DNA of 13,756 nucleotides, taken from NCBI GenBank assembly GCA_023253245.1, contig JALRHB010000024.1:1-13756 (forward strand), given 5' to 3'. Positions within the stretch are counted from its first letter, which is position 1, and each line of letters opens with the position of its first letter. Below are positions 1 to 8,372 of this stretch, one piece after another. The notes under the pieces are model-generated. The model was not told the DNA's origin. It saw only the letters and a program-made list of their open reading frames with translations, and made no database searches. The position numbers were made by a program, and so were the translations under genes. The DNA is from Polynucleobacter sp. (GTDB taxonomy: Bacteria > Pseudomonadota > Gammaproteobacteria > Burkholderiales > Burkholderiaceae).

Positions 1-431
1 GTCGCTTTATTCGTCATTCCGGATGGAGCCCAGATTATGTGGACCGGCTATTTAAACGCGGAACTGCCCGCTTTTCTGAGGATCTCGTCCATGAGCGACT
101 CATCCCTCAAGGCCCTATAGCGAGACTAGAGAACCCAATGCTTCACTATAGCTTCATGAATTATTCGCAAGTCTTACAGAAAATTGATCGCTATTCGACT
201 GCTTCAGCAGAACAGGCTTTTGCCAAAGGCAAAACTAGTAACCCCCTAAAAGCAATACTTCATGGAATGTGGTCCTTCTTTCGCACCTATTTTCTGCGTG
301 CCGGCTTCTTAGATGGGGCCCATGGTTTTGCTCTAGCCATCTCTAATGGGCAAGGAACCTACTATCGGTATATCAAGTTATGGCATCTTCACCAAGATGC
401 GCAAAACAAACACCGCCCAGATTCAAAATGA
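1..431 (+). CDS. LPS core glycosyltransferase, family GT2, WaaE/KdtX-like (C-terminal part)
   Basis: The reading frame is already open at the window edge (first full codon at position 3) and ends with TGA at 429-431, so only about 143 C-terminal residues are seen. The visible part starts with RFIRHSGWSPDYV, continues with a HERL motif and a HYSF...VLQKIDRYST segment, and closes with a hydrophobic stretch FFRTYFLRAGFLDG followed by GTYYRYIKLW. These are typical of the C-terminus of WaaE/KdtX-type GT2 enzymes, which add a sugar (often glucose) to the inner core of lipopolysaccharide at the cytoplasmic face of the inner membrane. The catalytic GT-A domain lies upstream of the window. A GTG at 39 could be taken as a start, but the upstream codons match the family, so the gene is truncated by the window and not short. 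The next gene overlaps it by 4 bp (ATGA), which suggests co-translation. Confidence 0.85.
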   Translation, partial: RFIRHSGWSPDYVDRLFKRGTARFSEDLVHERLIPQGPIARLENPMLHYSFMNYSQVLQKIDRYSTASAEQAFAKGKTSNPLKAILHGMWSFFRTYFLRAGFLDGAHGFALAISNGQGTYYRYIKLWHLHQDAQNKHRPDSK

Positions 432-1210
432 TTTCAATTCTTCTGGCTACTTACAACTGGCCGCAAGCCCTAAAGCTGTCGCTTGAGTCACTTGCTACTC
501 AAACAGATTGTGATTTTGAAATCATCATCGCCGACGATGGCTCAAAGAGTGAAACGCGAGATCTAATCGAAAAGATCAAACCTCAATTTCCCGTGCCCAT
601 CACCCATCTTTGGCAAGAAGATTTAGGCTTTCGCAAAACACGCATCCTCAATCAAGCTATTACTGCAGCCCATGGGGATTATCTTGTCTTCCTAGATGGT
701 GACTGCATTGTTCAGCCTGATTTTGTAGCGCAGCATCGCTCTCTGTCGAAACACGGATATTTAGTCACTGGTAGTCGTGTTTTATTAAACGAAAGGCTCA
801 CTAAAGAATTGCTTTCCTGGCCCAAATGGAATTATTCCTATTTTTGGAAAAATCTCCTTAATTTTCGGGCTTCTGGGGGAATTAATAAATACTGGCCACT
901 GAAAATAAAATTGGGTGATAGTTTTTGGCGCAACTATAGAAAGTTTGTTTGGCGTCGCATTAAGGGTTGCAATATGGCCTGCTGGAAGACTGATGCCCAG
1001 GCTATTGGCGGTTTTGATGAGAGTATGACTGGCTGGGGCCATGAAGATGCGGATTTTGTTTTTAGGCTCCAGAACTCTGGGCTCATTCGCAAATCTGGCT
1101 CTTGGTCCACCGAGGTTCTTCACCTACATCACCACATCAACGATCAATCACATGCAGCAGAGAATGCACGTCATGTACGCGAAAAGATTCTTGCCAAGGC
1201 AAATCAATAA
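428..1210 (+). CDS. Glycosyltransferase family 2, probable LPS/polysaccharide biosynthesis
   Basis: A 260-residue GT-A fold enzyme that would transfer a nucleotide-activated sugar to lipopolysaccharide or a related glycan. The N-terminus MISILLATYNWP is the usual first beta strand, followed by the ADDGS nucleotide-binding motif at 35-39 and the metal-binding DGD at 90-92 (LDGDC). Near the C-terminus GWGHEDADF (E206, D207) matches the galactosyltransferase-type C-terminal region that often holds the catalytic base. A His-rich LHLHHH stretch follows. I chose the ATG at 428 because conserved sequence begins there and it forms an ATGA overlap with the upstream gene. An in-frame ATG at 380 would add 16 residues that overlap the neighbour and look unrelated to the family. 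The exact sugar and acceptor cannot be told. Confidence 0.85.
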   Translation: MISILLATYNWPQALKLSLESLATQTDCDFEIIIADDGSKSETRDLIEKIKPQFPVPITHLWQEDLGFRKTRILNQAITAAHGDYLVFLDGDCIVQPDFVAQHRSLSKHGYLVTGSRVLLNERLTKELLSWPKWNYSYFWKNLLNFRASGGINKYWPLKIKLGDSFWRNYRKFVWRRIKGCNMACWKTDAQAIGGFDESMTGWGHEDADFVFRLQNSGLIRKSGSWSTEVLHLHHHINDQSHAAENARHVREKILAKANQ

Positions 1211-1231
1211 ATAGATTGATAAAAAAAACTC

Positions 1232-2389
1232 ATGCCCTCTTTTTCAAATCTAAAACCAAAAAAAGTTTTATTCATTGCTACCCGCCAAATTGGTGATGTT
1301 CTTGTCACCACACCCGCAATAGAAAAGGCGCGAGAGCTTTGGCCAAATGCCGAATTTCATTTTTTGGGCTATCGGGGAAAAATAGATATGCTCAAAGGCA
1401 ACCCCAATATCAGCAGACTAATTGAAACATCGGATCGACCTGGTCTAATTGAATATCTCCACCTAATTGGACGACTCTTACAACGTTACGATTTAGCTAT
1501 AGTGACTCAGCCAAGTGATCGCGCTTACCTCTACGGCCTTCTGGCAGCACGTCACAGAGTAGGCGTTTTGGGGGGGCATCCACAAGGACTTGCAGAACAA
1601 GATACGAGTAAACGCAGTAAAAGTGAAAAGCAAAATGCCTGGAAAAAATTAATCTCCATGCATACTGTCGATGTAGATTACTTTGCTCAACATGTGATTG
1701 CTGAAAAGCTGCGTTTGCTTGAGGTGTTTTATCAAAATCCTCGCGATGTATTCAATAAGGCAATTTCAGTAACCCCTCCTATTGGAGAGCCGCTTTCGGC
1801 AGGTGTTGCCAAGCAACTCCGCTCACCCTATGTAGTTATTCACCCTGGCCCCTTAACGGCCTATAAGCGTTGGCCTTTAGCCTATTGGCAGACCCTCATC
1901 ACTTGGATAGTCAAACAAGGTTGGCAAGTGGTTCTAAGCGCCTCGCCTGCCAAGCAAGATTTACAACTTAATCACGATATCTTGTCCTTGCTCGATCCAG
2001 AGATTCGCCAAAATGTGGTCAATACACTCGGCGAACTTTCTATTCCCCAAGCTGGCACCTTGATTCGCGGGGCACTTGCTTATATTGGCGTAGATACATC
2101 CATTACCCATTTAGCAGCAGCATGTAATATTCCAACAATAGCCTTATTTGGGCCCACCCCACCTACAAACTTTGGGCCATGGCCTAATGGGTTTATGGGC
2201 GAGCAGCCCTATCTGTTACGAGCCCGTTCTCAAACTGTTGGAAACATCACTATTTTACAAGGTCCTGGAGAGTGTGTCCCTTGCCGCAAAGCCGGGTGTG
2301 AGGACAAGGCAACTAGTAATAGCGAATGCCTAGATCAACTAGAGCCCGCGCAAGTGATAGAGGCGCTGCAACAAGCCACTAAGGTATAA
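1232..2389 (+). CDS. Glycosyltransferase family 9, heptosyltransferase-like
   Basis: A 385-residue GT9 (GT-B fold) protein of the ADP-heptose:LPS heptosyltransferase family. Residues near the N-terminus, KKVLFIATRQIGDVLVTTPA, match the family opening (RxxxIGDVVL type). The donor-binding half shows HPG at 204-206 followed by KRWP, and GVDTSITHLAAA from 286 followed by ALFGPT, the usual nucleotide-heptose contact region. The C-terminal part has a Cys cluster (C348, C351, C356, C366) of CVPC...GC...SEC pattern, possibly a structural metal site. It follows the GT2 gene after 21 bp and is probably in the same operon; the leader before ATG is an A-run with no clear Shine-Dalgarno sequence. Likely role: adding heptose, or another sugar, to the LPS core. 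Which heptosyltransferase (WaaC/F/Q type) is not resolved. Confidence 0.85.
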   Translation: MPSFSNLKPKKVLFIATRQIGDVLVTTPAIEKARELWPNAEFHFLGYRGKIDMLKGNPNISRLIETSDRPGLIEYLHLIGRLLQRYDLAIVTQPSDRAYLYGLLAARHRVGVLGGHPQGLAEQDTSKRSKSEKQNAWKKLISMHTVDVDYFAQHVIAEKLRLLEVFYQNPRDVFNKAISVTPPIGEPLSAGVAKQLRSPYVVIHPGPLTAYKRWPLAYWQTLITWIVKQGWQVVLSASPAKQDLQLNHDILSLLDPEIRQNVVNTLGELSIPQAGTLIRGALAYIGVDTSITHLAAACNIPTIALFGPTPPTNFGPWPNGFMGEQPYLLRARSQTVGNITILQGPGECVPCRKAGCEDKATSNSECLDQLEPAQVIEALQQATKV

Positions 2390-2401
2390 AAATTGTCCTT
2401 G

Positions 2402-5400
2402 TTAGTGATACTGAACTTGCACTGCATTACTCTGCTTGGCTGCCAAAATTTGATTTAAGCTATGCAAGCAAGCATCATCGGGGTAAATACGCAACTCCTC
2501 AGGAAATTGCATTAAACAAGCCCCGCCGCTAGTGGTCACTGCCGCAGTCAGCATCAATCCTTTGATGCCCTCGTTACCGCTAGACATCGCAGTAATAGCG
2601 GGCCCTAGTTTTGGATCGCGCACTCGATTGCTCATCAAATAAGGTCCAAGTTGACTGCGTAAAGACTTTAGATCTATTCCTGCCTCAATATTGAGATGGA
2701 CATTTCGGGCAAACCGCATACGAGCGCCAGTGATATCCATCACTGCCTCAGAAACAATTCTCATGCCACCAGAAAACTTATCTGGCGTGACATTCACTTT
2801 GGCAACCAATAATTCATCTTCTTTCAGCCAAGAGCGATTTGGTTCATAGACTTCGCTGTAAAGTGTTACCTCAATAGCGGCAGTACCATCATCAATTGTG
2901 GCAATCATCATGCGTCCACGCTGACCAGTGAGCATACGGGCGGAAGTAATGATTCCAGCAATGAGCTGATCTTTGCCTTCGGTGACTTTTGCTAGTGGCT
3001 GACGAATAAAGTGTGATGTTTCCTCTCGATAAGCGTCAAACATATGCCCGGTTAAGCAAAGGCCTAAAGCAGTCTTTTCCTCTTGCAAACGCTTTTTCTC
3101 AGACCAAACTGGCTCACGTACTAGCTCTGGCAGGTGGCGGTCAGATTCTCCAGCCACCTCAAATAGACTAACCTGATTAATAGAAGCTTCGGCCTGCTCT
3201 GCAGCTTCAATAGCACGCGCTAAGGAAGCTAATAAAGTAGACCGAATATCGTACAAATTTCCACCAACAGGAACGCTATCTTTGTACAAGCTATCAAAAG
3301 CACCTGCACGCATTAAAGCCTCAATTGCACGGCGATTGACTTGTCTGCGATCAACACGCGCACAAAAATCAAATAGATCTTTAAATGGGCCACCACTTTC
3401 ACGCGCCTTAACTATCGCTTCAATAGCTGCCTCACCAGTTCCCCTCACTGCTCCTAAACCATAGCGAATATGGCTAATAGGCGCATCGGGAGCAGCATCA
3501 GGAGCTCGTAATGGCGTAAATGCATACACGCCAGTATTAATGTCAGGTGAAAACACTCTAATTTGGTTTGCCAAACAATCGTCGTACAGAATCTTCACCT
3601 TGTCGGTGTCATCCATAGCAAGCGATAAGTTGGCCGCCATAAATTCTGCGGGATAGTAGGCTTTTAGCCAGGCTGTTTGATAAGCTAAAAGAGCGTAAGC
3701 AGCAGCATGCGATTTATTAAAACCATAACCCGCAAAACGCTCCATCAAGTCATAGATTTCATTTGCTTTCGCTTCACTAATCCCGCCAGCTTTGGCCCCA
3801 TCACTAAAAATCTTACGATGTTGCGCCATCTCTTCTGGCTTTTTCTTGCCCATGGCACGCCGCAACATGTCGGCACCACCCAATGAGTAGCCCCCAATAA
3901 TCTGGGCCATCTGCATTACCTGCTCTTGATAAACCATGATGCCGTAGGTTTCTTGCAAAACAGGTTCGATACGAGGATCTGGGTACTCAACTTTTTGACG
4001 GCCGTGCTTTCGCTCAATAAAGTCCGGAATAAGATCCATAGGCCCTGGGCGATATAAAGCAACGAGCGCAATAATATCTTCGAAACGGTCTGGTTTAGCC
4101 TCTCGAAGCATGCCTTGCATGCCGCGGCTTTCAAGCTGGAAGACGGCGACAGTATTCGCGTTTTTCAGAACCTCAAACGCTCGTTGATCATCTAATGGAA
4201 TTTCACCGATACTCCAGTTCTGACGATCGGCATGAAGGGTTTTAATCCATTTTTCAGCAGCCGCCAAAATTGTCAAGGTCGTTAATCCCAGGAAGTCAAA
4301 CTTCACCAGGCCGATTGCTTCAACATCATCTTTATCGAATTGACTAATGACGGAGCTACTATCTTGGTCCTTAGTTTCTTGGGTATAAAGCGGGCAAAAA
4401 TCCGTCAAGCGTCCAGGGGCAATTAATACTCCTCCAGCATGCATGCCCACATTTCGGGTCATGCCTTCTAGTTGTTCTGCTAAGGACAGAAGTTGACGAA
4501 CTTCATCTTCATTTTTCTCTCGCTCAGCTAATTGCTTCTCTTCCTTTTTAGCCATCTCAATGGTCATATATTGGCCAGGCTTGTTAGGAACTAACTTCGC
4601 AATACCATCAACAAAGTTATAGCCCTGTTCGAGCACGCGGCCTACATCTCGAATAGCTGCACGTGCTGCCATCGTTCCAAAAGTTGCGATCTGACTAACT
4701 GCCTCTTTCCCATACTTATCTTTGACGTACTGAATAACGCGGTCACGCCCGTGCTGACAAAAGTCGATATCAAAATCGGGCATTGATACCCGCTCTGGAT
4801 TAAGGAAGCGCTCAAACAGCAAGTTGTAGCGCAGTGGGTCAAGATCGGTAATACCCAGTGAATAAGCCACCAAAGAACCAGCACCCGATCCGCGACCGGG
4901 ACCTACTGGCACTCCATTATTTTTTGCCCAGTTAATGAAATCTGCCACGATTAAGAAATAGCCCGGAAAGCCCATCTGTGAAATCGTTTTCACTTCAAAT
5001 AGTAGGCGCTCGTGATAACGCGCCTCTTCCTTAGCCCGAACCTGTGGGTCTGGGAAATTACGTTCCATATGACGTTTTAAACCGGCCTCAGACTGAGCCA
5101 ATAAATACTCATCCAAGGTAATTCCAGGTGGGGTAGGAAAATCTGGAAGACGTGGTTGACCAAGGGTCAAAGAGAGATTGCAACGTTTAGCAATTTCAAC
5201 CGAGTTGGAGAGTGCCACTGGTAAATCTGCAAAGCGCTTCTCCATCTCTGCTTGAGACAAGAAATATTGTTCTTCATTAAATTTTTTCTGGCGACGGGGA
5301 TTACCCAACAACTCGCCTTCAGCAATACAAACGCGTGCTTCATGTGCCGTGAAATCACTCTTTTGCATAAACTGCACAGGGTGTGTGGCAACAATCGGTA

Positions 5401-6019
5401 AATCGAGATCACTCGCAAGATGACAAGCCAATTGCAGATGCTTTTCATCCTGCGGATGACCGCCACGTTGTACCTCAATATAGAAAGCATTTGGAAATAA
5501 CGCTTCCCAGCGTTTAGCTGCTTGCTTCGCCAACTCTTCTTGACCAGCCAAGAGGGCCACTCCAACATCCCCCAAACGGCCAGCAGACAGAGCAATGAGC
5601 CCATCAGATAAGGTTTTCTTTGCCGCCTTATCTTCAGCTTTAGCAGCGGGCTCACTAAACCATTGAGGGTCTATTTCAGCGCGACCTCGCGACTGATTGT
5701 CTAAAGAGGCTCTACTAAGTAGCTGACATAAGTTCAGGTAGCCAGAATGGTTTTGGACAAGCAAAAGCAAGCGATATGGCTGATCTGGATCTTGTGAATT
5801 ACTAATCCAAACATCAGCTCCCGCAATCGGTTTAATCCCACCAGATCGGGCAGCTGTATAAAAACGCACCAAACCAAAGAGATTACTCAGATCAGTAAGC
5901 GCTAAAGCGCCCATCTCATCTTTTTGAGCGGCAGCGATAGCATCATCAATACGAACGACACCATCCGTAATTGAAAATTCGGAATGAATGCGTAGATGAA
6001 CAAAACGGGGTAAAGCCAT
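2402..6019 (-). CDS. dnaE: DNA polymerase III alpha subunit DnaE
   Basis: The replicative polymerase catalytic subunit, 1205 residues, slightly longer than the 1160 of E. coli. An N-terminal PHP domain (about 1-290) begins FVHLRIHSEFS. Here R10, L44 in TDLSN and the segment ATHPVQF replace metal ligands kept in PHP domains with active nucleases, so proofreading is presumably done by a separate DnaQ. The C-family polymerase core shows GPGRGSGAGSLVAY, the catalytic PDFDIDF (D415, D417), and VKFDFLGL with the third acid at D575; GGADMLRRAMGKKKPEEMA and FAGYGFNKSHAAAYA follow. An OB-fold region comes near residues 1010-1110. The ATG at 6019 gives the family's normal N-terminus (MALPRFVHLR). The gene is divergent from gluQ with 18 bp or less between starts, and its 3' end faces the GT9 gene with a 12-bp gap. 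The reading frame is intact. Confidence 0.98.
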   Translation of the reverse strand: MALPRFVHLRIHSEFSITDGVVRIDDAIAAAQKDEMGALALTDLSNLFGLVRFYTAARSGGIKPIAGADVWISNSQDPDQPYRLLLLVQNHSGYLNLCQLLSRASLDNQSRGRAEIDPQWFSEPAAKAEDKAAKKTLSDGLIALSAGRLGDVGVALLAGQEELAKQAAKRWEALFPNAFYIEVQRGGHPQDEKHLQLACHLASDLDLPIVATHPVQFMQKSDFTAHEARVCIAEGELLGNPRRQKKFNEEQYFLSQAEMEKRFADLPVALSNSVEIAKRCNLSLTLGQPRLPDFPTPPGITLDEYLLAQSEAGLKRHMERNFPDPQVRAKEEARYHERLLFEVKTISQMGFPGYFLIVADFINWAKNNGVPVGPGRGSGAGSLVAYSLGITDLDPLRYNLLFERFLNPERVSMPDFDIDFCQHGRDRVIQYVKDKYGKEAVSQIATFGTMAARAAIRDVGRVLEQGYNFVDGIAKLVPNKPGQYMTIEMAKKEEKQLAEREKNEDEVRQLLSLAEQLEGMTRNVGMHAGGVLIAPGRLTDFCPLYTQETKDQDSSSVISQFDKDDVEAIGLVKFDFLGLTTLTILAAAEKWIKTLHADRQNWSIGEIPLDDQRAFEVLKNANTVAVFQLESRGMQGMLREAKPDRFEDIIALVALYRPGPMDLIPDFIERKHGRQKVEYPDPRIEPVLQETYGIMVYQEQVMQMAQIIGGYSLGGADMLRRAMGKKKPEEMAQHRKIFSDGAKAGGISEAKANEIYDLMERFAGYGFNKSHAAAYALLAYQTAWLKAYYPAEFMAANLSLAMDDTDKVKILYDDCLANQIRVFSPDINTGVYAFTPLRAPDAAPDAPISHIRYGLGAVRGTGEAAIEAIVKARESGGPFKDLFDFCARVDRRQVNRRAIEALMRAGAFDSLYKDSVPVGGNLYDIRSTLLASLARAIEAAEQAEASINQVSLFEVAGESDRHLPELVREPVWSEKKRLQEEKTALGLCLTGHMFDAYREETSHFIRQPLAKVTEGKDQLIAGIITSARMLTGQRGRMMIATIDDGTAAIEVTLYSEVYEPNRSWLKEDELLVAKVNVTPDKFSGGMRIVSEAVMDITGARMRFARNVHLNIEAGIDLKSLRSQLGPYLMSNRVRDPKLGPAITAMSSGNEGIKGLMLTAAVTTSGGACLMQFPEELRIYPDDACLHSLNQILAAKQSNAVQVQYH

Positions 6020-6037
6020 GAGATCATTTTAGCTGTG

Positions 6038-6988
6038 ATGAAGCTCAAAAACTCCCTACCCCCATCCAAGGGCTATCGAGGGCGATTTGCCCCCTCTCCC
6101 ACTGGTCCACTTCATGCTGGATCTTTGGTAGCAGCTCTAGGAAGCTGGCTTGATGCCCGCTCCAACAAGGGTAAATGGCTTCTCCGAATTGAAGATATCG
6201 ATACCCCCCGCTGCGTTGCTGGGGCTGACCAAGAAATCATGCGCCAACTGCAAGCATATGGCCTTACCTGGGACGAGGATGTAAGCTGGCAATCAAAGCA
6301 TCTAGAGCGCTATCAGCGAGCTCTGGAGCACTTAAATGAACTTAATTTGGTTTATCCCTGCACTTGCTCAAGGCAAACCATTCTAGAAGCGCTAGCGACT
6401 CAAGGGATTAGTCCAGGGCGCAATCAAGAAATTGTTTATCCGGGCACATGTAGATCCCCAGAAATGGTCGCAACTCATAAAGACATATCTTTGATTGCCA
6501 ACACCGCCTGGAGGCTAGCTTTACCCTCCAATCTAGTGATGGAGTTTGATGATCTCATCATGGGACATCAAAGCCAAAACCTGAACCAAGAAGTGGGAGA
6601 TTTTGTTTTGCGTCGTCGAGACGGGCTTTTTACTTATCAACTCGCCGTAGTAGTGGATGATGAACAGCAAAACGTTACTCATGTAGTTCGTGGTCAAGAC
6701 TTACTGAGTAACACCGCACGCCAAATATACTTACAAAAAATATTGGGCTTCAAACAACCTCAATACCTTCACCTCCCATTGGTGCTCGATGCCAATGGTG
6801 AAAAGCTCAGCAAACAAACTTTAGCGACCGCCATTCCTACCGAAGACCCTAAGGCGGTTTTAGCACAATTACGCCAAGCAGCTATTCACTTGGGATTGAA
6901 AGACTTACCAGATGGAGAAAATATTTCTATTGCGCAGTGGCTACAGGCAGCCACCCAAGCCTGGAAAGGTTCGACTATTTTTTCTTGA
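6038..6988 (+). CDS. gluQ: Glutamyl-Q tRNA(Asp) synthetase
   Basis: A truncated glutamyl-tRNA synthetase paralogue that attaches glutamate to queuosine at the wobble position of tRNA(Asp). It has the catalytic half only and no anticodon-binding domain, which explains the length of about 316 residues. GRFAPSPTGPLHAGSL carries the HIGH-like motif near residue 26. The zinc site is CTC (C108, C110) plus Y134 and C138 (YPGTC). The second class I signature is KLSKQ near 256. RIEDIDTPR and VVRGQDLLSNTARQ are family-typical. The ATG at 6038 is chosen; a GTG directly before it at 6035 is an equally possible start. Neither has a visible Shine-Dalgarno sequence. The last 14 bases overlap the 3' end of the convergent helicase gene. 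Confidence 0.95.
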   Translation: MKLKNSLPPSKGYRGRFAPSPTGPLHAGSLVAALGSWLDARSNKGKWLLRIEDIDTPRCVAGADQEIMRQLQAYGLTWDEDVSWQSKHLERYQRALEHLNELNLVYPCTCSRQTILEALATQGISPGRNQEIVYPGTCRSPEMVATHKDISLIANTAWRLALPSNLVMEFDDLIMGHQSQNLNQEVGDFVLRRRDGLFTYQLAVVVDDEQQNVTHVVRGQDLLSNTARQIYLQKILGFKQPQYLHLPLVLDANGEKLSKQTLATAIPTEDPKAVLAQLRQAAIHLGLKDLPDGENISIAQWLQAATQAWKGSTIFS

Positions 6989-8366
6989 GGCCACCTAGTA
7001 AAGCACCAACCGATGGTTTTGCAGGTGTAATACCGACTTTTTTCACCTCAGATTTTGCAATAGCGCTATCGACAGAGGTCTTTGGTGAACTTGCCTCATA
7101 GGGTTTGTAAAAGAATGGGTCTGAAGTTTGTCCTGGCTCTGTTTTTACCAGTGGAAGTGGCGCCACCTCTAGCTTACGCTTCATCAATTTCTCGATATCA
7201 TCAAGCAGGCGTTTTTCACTTTCGTCAACTAAAGCGATAGCATCACCTTTACTACCGGCGCGCCCTGTACGCCCAATGCGGTGAATGAAGTCTTCTGCAT
7301 TGAAAGGTAATTCGTGATTGATCACACAGGGCATCGAAGGAATATCCAAACCTCGGGCCGCAACATCTGTCGCTACTAGCACTTCAATTGCGCCAGACTT
7401 AAAAGCATCTAAAGTAAGAGTGCGCTCTCCCTGGCTCTTATCCCCATGAATTGCGCCAGCTTTAATACCATCTCTTTCCAAAGCCCTTGCCAAACGTGCA
7501 CAGCCCAAACGACTATTAGTAAAAATGATGCATTGACGTGACAAACCTTGACGTGTTCTTGCCTCTAGAACCTTCACAATTGCTCGCTGCTTATCTGCGC
7601 TTGAAACCATGTGCACCACTTGCTTGACAGTGTCCGCAGCCGCATTCTGACGCGCCACCTCCACAGTTACAGGAGTACGTAAATAACTTTGAGCTAATTT
7701 TTTAATTTCAGGTGAAAAAGTAGCTGAGAATAACAATGTTTGACGCGCAGCAGGAATCAAATCAATGATGCGCTGTAGATCAGGCAAGAAACCCATATCC
7801 AACATACGATCAGCCTCATCAAGCACCAATATTTCCACTTGCGATAGATTAGCGACTTTTGAACCAATGTGATCTAAAAGACGACCTGGGGTTGCAATCA
7901 AAATCTCTACACCATTGCGCAGGACGGCAACCTGCTCTTTCATATCCACACCACCATAAACTACTGCAGCGCGCAGGTCAGTATGCTTGGAATAGGCAAC
8001 AGCATTTTCAGCAACTTGAACGGCCAACTCTCTTGTGGGAGTAAGTACTAGTGCACGAATCGGATGCCTTGCGGGCGAAGCGCTGCTGCTGGCGTGGCGC
8101 AAAATCTTCTGAATAATTGGCAAAACAAAAGCTGCTGTTTTTCCGGTACCCGTTTGGGCGGCGCCCATCAAATCGCGACCCGCTAATACATGGGGAATTG
8201 ATTGCGCTTGAATCGGAGTTGGGGTGTTGTAACCCTGTTCAGATACCGCTTTTTGAATCTTCGGATCTAAACCAAAGTCAGCGAATGTAATGGCTGCTTG
8301 GGGGGCGCTACTATCTGTAGCAGTAGCGCCGGTCGTGGAATGTATTTCAGGAACAGTATTAGTCAA
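6975..8366 (-). CDS. rhlE: DEAD-box ATP-dependent RNA helicase, RhlE type
   Basis: A cytoplasmic ATP-dependent RNA unwinding enzyme of 463 residues, with likely roles in ribosome assembly or RNA turnover. All core motifs are seen: a Q motif within FADFGLDP...YNTPTPIQ (28-53), motif I AQTGTGKT (70-77), PTRELA (110-115), TPGR (159-162), DEAD (183-186), SAT (214-216), ARGLD (337-341) and HRIGRTGR (362-369). A low-complexity Ser/Thr/Ala leader (about 1-25) and a Lys-ended tail (about 400-463, GGLKKK) flank the core. The only start that gives this leader is TTG at 8364-8366, six bases after the glcG stop codon and in the same frame as glcG. No Shine-Dalgarno sequence is evident, so expression may depend on translation of glcG. 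Assignment to RhlE over other DEAD-box paralogues rests on overall pattern. Confidence 0.93.
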   Translation of the reverse strand: MTNTVPEIHSTTGATATDSSAPQAAITFADFGLDPKIQKAVSEQGYNTPTPIQAQSIPHVLAGRDLMGAAQTGTGKTAAFVLPIIQKILRHASSSASPARHPIRALVLTPTRELAVQVAENAVAYSKHTDLRAAVVYGGVDMKEQVAVLRNGVEILIATPGRLLDHIGSKVANLSQVEILVLDEADRMLDMGFLPDLQRIIDLIPAARQTLLFSATFSPEIKKLAQSYLRTPVTVEVARQNAAADTVKQVVHMVSSADKQRAIVKVLEARTRQGLSRQCIIFTNSRLGCARLARALERDGIKAGAIHGDKSQGERTLTLDAFKSGAIEVLVATDVAARGLDIPSMPCVINHELPFNAEDFIHRIGRTGRAGSKGDAIALVDESEKRLLDDIEKLMKRKLEVAPLPLVKTEPGQTSDPFFYKPYEASSPKTSVDSAIAKSEVKKVGITPAKPSVGALLGGLKKK

Positions 8367-8372
8367 GGTAAC

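Noticed and set aside
3..431. A separate small gene starting at GTG 39
   Set aside because: The codons upstream of 39 (RFIRHSGWSPDY) continue the same glycosyltransferase family pattern, so the gene starts before the window.
785..1123. Open frame of 112 codons on the minus strand within the second GT2 gene
   Set aside because: It lies antisense within a well-supported glycosyltransferase and its translation shows no recognisable domain.
2377..2407. Imperfect stem CACTAAGG/CCTT...AGTG across the convergent GT9/dnaE 3' ends
   Set aside because: It needs a 3-base bulge, has a 12-base loop, is not GC-rich and lacks a T-run, so I could not support a bidirectional terminator.
5167..5655. 162-codon open frame inside dnaE on the same strand, other frame
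   Set aside because: It is a shifted-frame shadow of the PHP-domain coding region, with a basic and Trp/Leu-rich composition and no motif.
6937..6954. 6-bp stem GTGGCT/AGCCAC near the gluQ and rhlE 3' ends
   Set aside because: It is inside gluQ coding sequence with no adjacent U-tract, and a stem this short is expected by chance.
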